64,000 nt of DNA from Andreprevotia sp. IGB-42 (GTDB lineage: Bacteria; Pseudomonadota; Gammaproteobacteria; Burkholderiales; Chitinibacteraceae): contig NZ_WXTX01000002.1 of assembly GCF_009848685.1 (NCBI RefSeq), positions 1-64,000 of the forward strand. Direction: 5' to 3'. Positions 29,572-38,300 of the stretch are shown here, piece by piece. Positions within the stretch are counted from its first letter, which is position 1; each line of letters starts with the position of its first letter. Position numbers and translations under genes: made by a program. A model generated the notes under the pieces. That model ran no database searches and was not told where the DNA came from. It saw nothing but the letters and a program-made list of their open reading frames with translations.

Positions 29572-29601
29572 GCGCTCCACTGAACTCCCCGTCGAGGCCA
29601 C

Positions 29602-31890
29602 ATGGCTGAAAATCTGCTGATCGTCGAATCGCCGTCCAAGGCGAAAACGCTGCAAAAATACCTGGGCAAGGATTTCCAGATCCTTGCCTCCTACGGCCAT
29701 GTGCGCGGTCTGGTGCGCAAGGACGGCTCGGTCGATACCGAGAACGAATACAAGATGAAGTACCAGGTCATCGACAAGAACAAGAAACATGTCGATGCGA
29801 TCTGCGATGCCGTGAAAGCCGCCAACAACATCTACCTGGCATCTGACCCGGATAGAGAAGGCGAAGCCATCTCCTGGCATATCCTGGAAATCCTCAAGGG
29901 CAAGAAACTGCTCGACAAGGACAAGACCTTCAAGCGCGTGGTGTTCCACGAGATCACCGAATCGGCAGTGCTGAACGCAGTGGCCAACCCGCGCGACATC
30001 GACAGCAACCTCGTCAATGCGCAGCAGGCACGCAGCGCGCTCGATTACCTGGTGGGCTTCAACCTGTCGCCACTGCTGTGGCGCAAGGTACGCTCGGGCC
30101 TGTCTGCCGGCCGCGTGCAAAGCCCGGCGTTGCGCCTGATTTGCGAGCGCGAGATCGAAATCCGCGCCTTCACCAGCCAGGAATACTGGACGGTGCACCT
30201 CGACAGCCACAAGGGCCGCCAGAAGTTCGGCGCCAAGCTCAACGAGTGGCAGGGCAAGAAGCTCGAACAGTTCGATATCCCGACCGAAGCGGTGCAGGCC
30301 GACATCCTCAAGGCCATCGAAGGCGCCGAGGCCAAGGTCAGCCGGGTCGAGAAGAAAAAGAAATCGCGCAGCCCCACCGCGCCGTTCACCACGTCGACGC
30401 TGCAACAGGAAGGCGTGCGCAAGCTCGGCATGACCACCGACCGCGTGATGCGTACCGCGCAGCAGTTGTACGAAGGGATCAACCTGGGCGGCGAAACTGT
30501 TGGTCTGATCACCTATATGCGTACCGACTCGGTGGCGCTGTCCAACGATGCGCTGACCGACATCCGCGATTACATCGGCGCGAATTTCGACAAGGAATAC
30601 CTGCCGACGGCGCCGGTGGTGTACAAGAACAAATCCAAGAACGCACAGGAGGCGCACGAAGCGGTGCGCCCGACCGGCATCGCGCGTACGCCCGATTCGG
30701 TGAAGTCCTTCCTGAGCCCGGATCAGTTCAAGCTCTACCAGATGATCTGGAAGCGCACGCTGTCGTGCCAGATGGCGCCGGCCAAATTCGATACCGTCAG
30801 CGTGGATATCCAGGTGGGCCCGCAGGCGGTGTTCCGTGCCAGCGGCCAGACCCTGGTGTTCCCCGGCTTCATCGCCGTGTACCAGGAAGATGCCGACGAC
30901 GTTGAAAGTGACGAAGACGAAGCACGCCTGCCGGTACTGGAAGAAGGCGATGTGCTGCCGGTGGACAAACTGTTCGGCGAGCAGCATTTCACCCAGCCGC
31001 CGCCGCGTTATTCGGAAGCCTCGCTGGTGAAGGCACTGGAAGAGTTCGGCATCGGCCGTCCTTCCACCTACGCCTCCATCATCAAGACGCTGAAAGACCG
31101 CGAATACGTCGATCTGGATAAAAAGCGCTTCATCCCTACCGATACCGGCGAAGTGGTCAACAAGTTCCTGACCGATCACTTCACGCAATACGTGGACTAC
31201 AACTTCACCGCCAAGCTCGAAGACCAGCTGGATGAGATCTCCAATGGCTCGCGCGAGTGGGTGCCGGTGCTGGACGAGTTCTGGCACAAGTTCCACGACG
31301 TGGTGGTGGAGAAGCAGGGGCTGTCGCGCAAGGAAGTCACCCAGGAAGAGCTGGAAGAGGATTGCCCCAAGTGCGGCAACAAGCTCGCCATCCGCCTGGG
31401 CAAGCGTGGCCGCTTCATCGGCTGTACCACGTACCCCGAGTGCGATTACACGCGCAACCTGAACGAGGACGCCGATACCGCGCCGACCGAGCCCGAAGTG
31501 GTGCCGGACCGCGTATGCCCGGAGTGCTCGTCGCCGCTGCATATCAAGACTGGCCGCTACGGCAAGTTCATCGGCTGCTCGGGCTACCCCAAGTGCAAGC
31601 ATATCGAGCCGCTGGAGCCGCCCAAGGACACCGGCGTGGATTGCCCGCTGTGCAACAAGGGCACGCTGAAAGAGAAGAAGAGCCGCTACGGCAAGCTGTT
31701 CTACTCGTGCAGCACCTACCCCAAGTGCACGTATGCCACCTGGGATCCGCCGATTGCCGAAGCCTGCCCGCAGTGCAAGTGGCCGGTGCTGACGATCAAG
31801 ACCACCAAGCGCCGTGGTGTGGAAAAGAAGTGCCCGCAGAAAGAGTGTGGCTGGACCGAGGTAATCGAGCCGCCGGCACCGAAGGAGTAA
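29602..31890 (+). CDS. topA: DNA topoisomerase I (type IA)
   Basis: Relaxes negative supercoils. The 762 residues hold a Toprim domain (VESPSKAKTL near the N-terminus, SDPDREGEA at ~75), the strand-passing core with active-site Tyr305 in TYMRTDS, and four C-terminal Cys4 zinc ribbons starting at CPKCGNK, CPECSSP, CPLCNKG and CPQCKWP. GAGG lies upstream of the start. Ends at a bidirectional terminator. Confidence 0.97.
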   Translation: MAENLLIVESPSKAKTLQKYLGKDFQILASYGHVRGLVRKDGSVDTENEYKMKYQVIDKNKKHVDAICDAVKAANNIYLASDPDREGEAISWHILEILKGKKLLDKDKTFKRVVFHEITESAVLNAVANPRDIDSNLVNAQQARSALDYLVGFNLSPLLWRKVRSGLSAGRVQSPALRLICEREIEIRAFTSQEYWTVHLDSHKGRQKFGAKLNEWQGKKLEQFDIPTEAVQADILKAIEGAEAKVSRVEKKKKSRSPTAPFTTSTLQQEGVRKLGMTTDRVMRTAQQLYEGINLGGETVGLITYMRTDSVALSNDALTDIRDYIGANFDKEYLPTAPVVYKNKSKNAQEAHEAVRPTGIARTPDSVKSFLSPDQFKLYQMIWKRTLSCQMAPAKFDTVSVDIQVGPQAVFRASGQTLVFPGFIAVYQEDADDVESDEDEARLPVLEEGDVLPVDKLFGEQHFTQPPPRYSEASLVKALEEFGIGRPSTYASIIKTLKDREYVDLDKKRFIPTDTGEVVNKFLTDHFTQYVDYNFTAKLEDQLDEISNGSREWVPVLDEFWHKFHDVVVEKQGLSRKEVTQEELEEDCPKCGNKLAIRLGKRGRFIGCTTYPECDYTRNLNEDADTAPTEPEVVPDRVCPECSSPLHIKTGRYGKFIGCSGYPKCKHIEPLEPPKDTGVDCPLCNKGTLKEKKSRYGKLFYSCSTYPKCTYATWDPPIAEACPQCKWPVLTIKTTKRRGVEKKCPQKECGWTEVIEPPAPKE

Positions 31891-31939
31891 GCGGCATGCC
31901 GCCCGGCAACGGGCTGCATCGTATCCGTGGGCAACAAGC

Positions 31940-31965
31940 AAAAAGCCGGGCTAGCCCGGCTTTTT
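31940..31965. terminator. Bidirectional terminator between topA and gltL
   Basis: A perfect inverted repeat, five A, GCCGGGCTAGCCCGGC, five T. It serves topA on the plus strand and the gltIJKL operon on the minus strand. Confidence 0.92.
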
Positions 31966-32002
31966 CACGTCTGCAGCAGACAGCGCTGCAAAGTACATGC
32001 GA

Positions 32003-32731
32003 TCAGTGGTGCAGGATTTTGGACAGGAAGGTTTGCGCGCGCTCGCTGCGTGGCTGGCCGAAGAAATCGTCCTTGGCGGCATCCTCGACGATGGCGCCGC
32101 GGTCCATGAAGATCACGCGGTTGGCCACCTTGCGCGCGAAACCCATTTCGTGGGTCACGCACATCATGGTCATGCCTTCCTTGGCGAGCTGCACCATCAC
32201 GTCCAGCACCTCGTTGACCATTTCCGGGTCCAGCGCGCTGGTGGGCTCGTCGAACAGCATGGCGATCGGGTCCATGGCCAGTGCGCGGGCAATGGCCACC
32301 CGTTGCTGCTGGCCGCCGGAGAGCTGGCCGGGAAACTTGGCCGCCTGCGCCTTGAGGCCCACGCGGTCCAGCAGCTTCAGGCCCTTTTCCATCGCTTCGG
32401 CGTGGCTGCGGCCCAGCACCTTTTCCTGCGCCAGGCACAGGTTTTCGGTAATCGACAGGTGCGGAAACAGCTCGAAGTTCTGGAACACCATGCCGACCTT
32501 GGCACGCAGCTTGGGCAGATCGGTTTTTGCGTCACCCACCGAGGTGCCTTCCACGCTGATGCTGCCGGACTGGAAAGGCTCCAGCCCGTTCACGCACTTG
32601 ATCAGCGTGGATTTGCCCGAACCGGATGGCCCGCACACCACCACCACCTCGCCCTTGGCGACGCTGGTGCTGCAGTCGGTCAGCACCTGGAAATCCCCGT
32701 ACCATTTGCTGACTTTATTGATTTCTATCAT
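32003..32731 (-). CDS. gltL: Glutamate/aspartate-type ABC transporter, ATP-binding protein
   Basis: 242-residue ATPase with Walker [17 protein letters not shown] signature, MLFDEPTS and the switch VTHEMG. It energises the GltJK permeases; last gene of the operon, 21 bases after gltK. Substrate is inferred from the GltI-like binding protein. Confidence 0.93.
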   Translation of the reverse strand: MIEINKVSKWYGDFQVLTDCSTSVAKGEVVVVCGPSGSGKSTLIKCVNGLEPFQSGSISVEGTSVGDAKTDLPKLRAKVGMVFQNFELFPHLSITENLCLAQEKVLGRSHAEAMEKGLKLLDRVGLKAQAAKFPGQLSGGQQQRVAIARALAMDPIAMLFDEPTSALDPEMVNEVLDVMVQLAKEGMTMMCVTHEMGFARKVANRVIFMDRGAIVEDAAKDDFFGQPRSERAQTFLSKILHH

Positions 32732-32752
32732 GAACTTACCCTTGGTCGAATC

Positions 32753-33421
32753 TTATCGGATCACCGCGATGCGCTTGTGCAGCTTTTTCAGCAGCATGGA
32801 CAGCGGAAAACACACGCAGAAGTAGGCCAGCGCGGCAAAGGTATACATTTCCTTGAGCGCGCCATTGTTGCTGGCCACCACCACATTGGCGCCCATGAAG
32901 TCCTTGATGCCGATGATGGTCACCAGCGAGGTATCCTGGAACAGCACCACGGTTTGCGTGAGCAGCAGCGGCAGCATGTTGCGCAAGGCCTGCGGCAGGA
33001 TGATGTAGCGCATGCTTTGTGCGTAGGTGAGGCCCAGTGCCTGCGCGGCGCCCACCTGCCCTTTCGAGATGCTCTGGATGCCGGCGCGGATGATCTCGCA
33101 GTAATACGCGGCCTCGAAAATGGCGAAGGTGATGAACACCGATTTGTCCGGCCCCAGCTTGAAACCGAAGAACGGCAGCAAGAAGTAGAACCAGAAAATC
33201 ACCAATACCAGCGGTATCGAGCGGAACAGGTTCACGTAGCCGGCGGCAAACAGCCGCAACGGCGTGATGCTCGACAGCCGTGCCAGCGCCAGCAGGCAGC
33301 CCAATACGATACCCACCGCCATCGAGCTGGCCGTCAGCGTGAGCGAATACTGCAGCCCGCCCAGCAGGATTTCGTGGTTATCGGCAATCAGCTGCCAGTC
33401 TATGCCGAGGAAACGGCTCAT
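32753..33421 (-). CDS. gltK: Glutamate/aspartate-type ABC transporter, permease
   Basis: 222 residues, about five membrane segments, HisM/GltK family; the ATPase-contact EAA loop is visible as GAAQALGLTYAQSMRYIILPQALR. Start ATG 33421 overlaps the gltJ TGA (TGATG); an upstream extension to 33472 inside gltJ is rejected. Forms the channel heterodimer with GltJ. Confidence 0.92.
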   Translation of the reverse strand: MSRFLGIDWQLIADNHEILLGGLQYSLTLTASSMAVGIVLGCLLALARLSSITPLRLFAAGYVNLFRSIPLVLVIFWFYFLLPFFGFKLGPDKSVFITFAIFEAAYYCEIIRAGIQSISKGQVGAAQALGLTYAQSMRYIILPQALRNMLPLLLTQTVVLFQDTSLVTIIGIKDFMGANVVVASNNGALKEMYTFAALAYFCVCFPLSMLLKKLHKRIAVIR

Positions 33422-34158
33422 TTGCCACCTCCTGCGATCATGCCGGGCACCCGGGCCTTGCGCTCTATCCACGCCATCAGCCGGTTTACCGCCAGCGCCA
33501 TCACCATGTACAGCACGGTGACCGCGAAGATGGTGATGATCACCTGGTTCGAGTATTCAACCATCTGTTTCATCTGGAAAGTGAGCTCGGTGAGGCCGAT
33601 GGCCAGCGCCACCGCCGAGTTCTTGAACGTATTCATGAACTCGCTGGTGAGTGGCGGGATCACGATGCGGAACGCCATGGGCAGCAGCACGTGGCGGTAG
33701 GTTTGCGGCAAGGTCAGCCCCAGTGCCAACCCGGCATTCTTCTGCCCGCGCGATAGCGACAGGATGCCCGATTTCACCTGCTCGGCCACGCGTGCGGCGG
33801 TGAAGAGGCCCAGGCCGACGGCGGCGGTGATGAACTCCGGCCGCGGCATGTCCTGCTTCATCCAGTCGCCCGCCGCCTTGGGCAGCATTTCCGGCAGCAC
33901 GAAAAACCAGAAGAACAATTGCACCAGGAAGGGGATGTTGCGGAACACTTCCACATACGCATCGCCCAGCAGTGCCAGAGTGCGTATCGGCGCGGTGCGT
34001 ACCACGCCGACCACCGCGCCGATGATCAGCGCGATCACCCAGCCCGACAGCGCGGTGGCTGCCGTCCACTGCAGCCCCGTCAGCAGCAACTGCCAATAGG
34101 GGCCATCACCGGTCGGGGATTCCTGCCACAGTATCCCCCAGTCGATGTGCAGATTCAC
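33418..34158 (-). CDS. gltJ: Glutamate/aspartate-type ABC transporter, permease
   Basis: 246 residues with about five membrane segments and the EAA loop (AGLALGLTLPQTYRHVLLP). Partner of GltK. It follows gltI by one base and overlaps gltK, so binding protein and permeases are tightly coupled. Confidence 0.92.
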   Translation of the reverse strand: MNLHIDWGILWQESPTGDGPYWQLLLTGLQWTAATALSGWVIALIIGAVVGVVRTAPIRTLALLGDAYVEVFRNIPFLVQLFFWFFVLPEMLPKAAGDWMKQDMPRPEFITAAVGLGLFTAARVAEQVKSGILSLSRGQKNAGLALGLTLPQTYRHVLLPMAFRIVIPPLTSEFMNTFKNSAVALAIGLTELTFQMKQMVEYSNQVIITIFAVTVLYMVMALAVNRLMAWIERKARVPGMIAGGGK

Positions 34159-34159
34159 T

Positions 34160-35050
34160 TCACACGCCCTTGTCGGTCGGGTTGGCGAACTGCTGCTTGA
34201 GCTTGTCGCTCATCGGCATGTTGAGGTTGATGTTCTTGGGCGGAATCGGTGATGTGAACCACTTGCTGTAGATTTTCTGGATTTCGTCCGACTTGTAGAG
34301 TTTGGTCAGCGATTCATCCACCAGCTTCTTGAACTGCGGATCATCCTTGCGCAGCATGATGCCGTAGGGCTCGCTGGAAAGCACTTCGCCCACCACGGCA
34401 AAATCCTTGGGGTTCCTGGCGTTGGCGATCTTGCCGAACAGCAGCGTGTCGTCCATCACGAAGGCGGCGGCGCGGCCGGTTTCCAGCATCAGAAAGCTTT
34501 CGTCGTGATCCTTGCCATACAGGTTTTTCACGTCGATTTTCTGGCCGGATTCGTGCTGCTTGATGTAGCGGTCAGACGTGGTGCCGGTAGTAGTCACCAC
34601 CGCCTTGCCGTTCAGGTCGGCAATGCTCTTGATGCCCGAATCGGCGCGCACGGCGGTGCGCACGTTCACCAGGAACATGTTCACGCCGAACGCCACCTGC
34701 TTCTGGCGTTCCATGCTGTTGGTGGTGGAGCCGCACTCCAGGTCGATGGTGCCGTTCTGCATCAGCGGGATACGCGTGCTGGAAGTCACCGGCTGGTACA
34801 CCACTTCCAGTGTCTTGAGCTTCAGCGATTTCTGCACCGCATCCACCAGCTTGTTACAGAGATCCACCGAGTAACCGACGTACTGCTTGTTGCCGATCAG
34901 GTAAGAGAACGGTTGCGATGCATCGCGCACGCCCACCACGATGGTGCCGCTGTCCTTGATCTTCTTCAGCGTACCGGTCAGTTCTTCTGCATGTGCCTGT
35001 GCGGCAAAGGCGGTGGTCAGCGCGGCGGCCAGGGTAATGAGCTTGTGCAT
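34160..35050 (-). CDS. gltI: Glutamate/aspartate-type ABC transporter, periplasmic binding protein
   Basis: 296 residues with signal peptide (MHKLITLAAALTTAFAAQAHA) and the SBP_bac_3 fold: GVRDASQPFSYL, VGYSVDLCNKL and the hinge-side LECGSTTNS match GltI-type dicarboxylic amino acid receptors. First gene of gltI-J-K-L. GGAG precedes the ATG. A TATACT at 35085-35090 (minus strand) could be a -10 box, but I see no convincing -35. Confidence 0.92.
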   Translation of the reverse strand: MHKLITLAAALTTAFAAQAHAEELTGTLKKIKDSGTIVVGVRDASQPFSYLIGNKQYVGYSVDLCNKLVDAVQKSLKLKTLEVVYQPVTSSTRIPLMQNGTIDLECGSTTNSMERQKQVAFGVNMFLVNVRTAVRADSGIKSIADLNGKAVVTTTGTTSDRYIKQHESGQKIDVKNLYGKDHDESFLMLETGRAAAFVMDDTLLFGKIANARNPKDFAVVGEVLSSEPYGIMLRKDDPQFKKLVDESLTKLYKSDEIQKIYSKWFTSPIPPKNINLNMPMSDKLKQQFANPTDKGV

Positions 35051-35287
35051 GGAGGTCTCCGTGGTGGATAAACAGTCGCTACGGAGTATAGGCAGCGGAT
35101 GGACGCTGCGCGCTCCGTGAAAACCCTAAGCAATTCGCGGCTTGGCGCGTTGTTGTCACGATTTTGTCATTTGCAGGCCGCGTAACCGGGCTGGCCTTGC
35201 CGGTAACGCCATGTGGCTGCCTGCCAGCACCGTATGATGCTCGCGACATTGATGTTGCAGCATCTGCTTTCATGCCATTTCGCTGCG

Positions 35288-35293
35288 TATAAT
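35288..35293 (+). promoter_or_regulatory. Candidate -10 box for the A2M-pbpC operon
   Basis: A perfect TATAAT, 35 bases before the A2M ATG, would put the start of transcription near 35300. The -35 region (TGCTTT at 35265-35270) is weak. The 278-base gap to gltI holds no open frame with coding character. Confidence 0.5.
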
Positions 35294-35328
35294 CGGGTTC
35301 TTCTCATCCGCTGACAACAGGCGAAATC

Positions 35329-38300
35329 ATGGCCCGTCTTGCTGCTGCAGTACATGGTCTCCGGGCTTTCGTACTTACCCTGTTCCAGTGGCTGGGCCGT
35401 GGGCTCTCCTGGCTGGCAAGGCAGCTGTTCGGCGAGGTCAACTGGCAGGCACCGCGCTGGTTGCAATGGAGCGCGGCAAAAACCGTGCAGGGCGGCCACT
35501 GGCTGCGCAAGCACCCGCGCCACGGCGTGGTGGGTGCGCTGGTGCTGGCGGCGCTGGCAGGTGGTGGCTGGTTTGGCTGGAAGTGGTACCAAAGCCTGCC
35601 CAAGCCGCTGGTAAGCGAATACACGGTGAGCGCACCGGCGGCCACGCCGTACGATGACCTGGGCAAGCCGGCCTTCCAGCCGCTGGTGATCGAATTCAAT
35701 GAATCGGTCGCGCCGCTGAAGGATATCGGCAAGGTGCCCAAAGCAGGCATCGCGCTTGCGCCGGCCATGGCCGGTGAATGGCGCTGGGACAGTGATCGCA
35801 AGCTGGTTTTCCGCCCCAAGGCAGACTGGCCGATCGCTGCGGAATTCACCGTGACGATGGCCAGGCAAGGCCTGTTTGCGCCAGCGGTGAAGCTGGACGA
35901 ATACGAAACCGAATTCAAAAGCGCGGCATTCACCGCCAAGGTGGACGAAGCGAGCTTCTATCAGGACCCGCGTGACCCCAACCTGAAAAAGCTGGTGGCC
36001 ACGGTGCATTTCAGCCATCCGGTGGATGCAGCAAAGCTCAAGGAGCAGATCACGCTCAAACTGGGCGGCGGGCTGGGTTTCCAGGACGGCAGCGCCGCGC
36101 CGTTTGCGCTCAGTTTCGACAAGCTCAAGCTCAATGCATATATCCACTCCGCCGCGCTGGCCATTCCGCGCGAAGACACCGAGCTGAAGCTGATCCTGGC
36201 CAAGGGCATCGTGGCGGCGCGCGGCGGCAATGGCACGCCGGATGAAATCACCAGCAAGATCAGCGTGCCGGGCCTGTACAGCCTGCGCTTCGATGGCCTG
36301 GGCATGACGCTGGTGGACAACGAGCGCTTCGAGCCCGAACAGGTGCTGGTATTCAGCAGCAACGTGCCGGTATCCGATCAGGCGCTGAACGGGCATGTGA
36401 AGGCATGGCTGCTGCCCGAGTTCCATCCGGATACCCCCAAGGACGAGCGTAGCCAGCCTACCGCATGGAGCCTGTCGCGCATTGACCAGGCATCGCAGAA
36501 GCTGATGAGCGCGCTGCCGCTCAAGCCGGTGCCGGGCGAGGACGAATACAGCCTGCAGCACGGGCAGAAGTTCGATGCGCCGGTAGGCCGTTACGTGTAC
36601 GTGAAGATCGATCAGGGTGTCAGCGGCTTCGGTGGCTACCAGAGCGGCAAGGAAAGCGCTGCGGTGTTCAAGGTGGCGCCGTATCCGCAGGCAGTGAAGC
36701 TGCTGAGCCAGGGTGCGTTGCTGTCGCTCAATGGCGAGAAGAAAGTGGCGTTCGTGGCGCGCGGCCTGCCGGGCGTGCGCATCGAGATCGGCCGTGTGCT
36801 GCCCAACCAGCTGCACCACCTGGTGGACCAGAACCGCGGTGATTTTGCCCGCCCGGATTTCAGCGAGGAATTCATCGATGGCCTGACCGAGCGGCTGATC
36901 GAAACCAAGCCGCTGCCGCCGGGCCAGCCGGGCAAGCCGTTTTACGACAGCGTAGACCTTTCCAGGTACCTGGTGGGTGCCAATGGTGGCCGCCATGGTG
37001 TGTTCATGCTGAGGTTGTCACCGTTCAACCCCAAGCAACCCAGTCAAGTCAATTACGAGCCGAACGACAGCCGCTTCGTGCTGGTGACGGACCTGGGCAT
37101 GCTGAGCAAGACAGCGGTGGACGGCAGCCGCGATGTGTTCGTGCAATCGATTTCCACCGGCTTGCCGGTGGGTGATGCGCGGGTGGACGTGATCGGCAAG
37201 AACGGCTTGTCGGTGATTTCGGCAATGACCGATGCCACCGGCCATGCCCGCCTGCCGGTGCTCAAGGATCTGGTACGCGAGAAAGCGCCGCTGATGCTGA
37301 TGGTGAGCAAGGGCGATGATCTGTCATTCCTGCCGCTGTACCGCTACGACCGCGAGCTGAACCTGTCGCGTTTTGACGTGGGCGGCATCGAGAATGCGGT
37401 GTCCGCGCAGCAGTTGTCGGCATTCGTGTTTACCGATCGCGGCCTGATCCGCCCAAGCGAAACCGCGCACATCGGCGTGATTGCCCGCACTGCCAACTGG
37501 CAGGGCAATCTCGCCGGCGTGCCGCTGGAAGTGGAAGTGACCGATCCGCGCGGGCTGACGGTATTGAAAGACCGCATCAAGCTCTCGCCTACCGGGTTTG
37601 AATCGTTTGATTTTGCCAGCACCGATACAGCAGCAACCGGTGAGTACCAGGTCGGTGTGTACCTGGTGCGCGACGACAAGCGTGGCGAGCAGATCGGCAA
37701 TGGCAGTTTCAAGGTGCAGGAGTTCGAGCCTGACCGCATGAAGGTGACCGCATCGCTGTCGAAACTGCCGATGGAAGGCTGGATCAGGCCGGATGAAGTG
37801 GTGGCCGGTGTGCAGGCCATGCAGTTGTTCGGCGCACCCGCCGCGGGCCGCAAGGTGGAGGCGGACGTATCGCTGAGCCCGGCAATCCCGGCATTTGCCA
37901 AATACCCGGATTACCGGTTCTCTGACCTTGGCAGCCTGCAGGAGCCATTCCGCGACCAGCTGGCACCGGCAACCACCGATGACAAGGGCGAGGCCACGCT
38001 GGCGCTCAACCTCACGCGCTTTGCGCGCGCCACCTACCGGCTGCACCTGACCGCGCGCGTATTCGAGGCGGGCAGCGGCCGTGGCGTGGCAGCAGAAACC
38101 GCCACGCTGGTATCCAGCGCAGCCTTCCTGGTAGGGGTAAAGGCCGATGGCCCGCTCGATTATGTGAATCGCGGCAGCAAGCGCAGCGCGTCGTTCCTTG
38201 CCATCGGGCCGGACCTGAAGCCGGTGGCGGCAGACAAGCTCAGCATCAACTGGGTGGAGCGCCGCTATGTATCGGTGCTGGTCAAGCAATCGGACGGCAC

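Noticed and set aside
29257-31941. 894-codon open frame antisense to smg and topA
   Set aside because: It mirrors the topA codons, with no recognisable motif; topA is intact in the sense strand.
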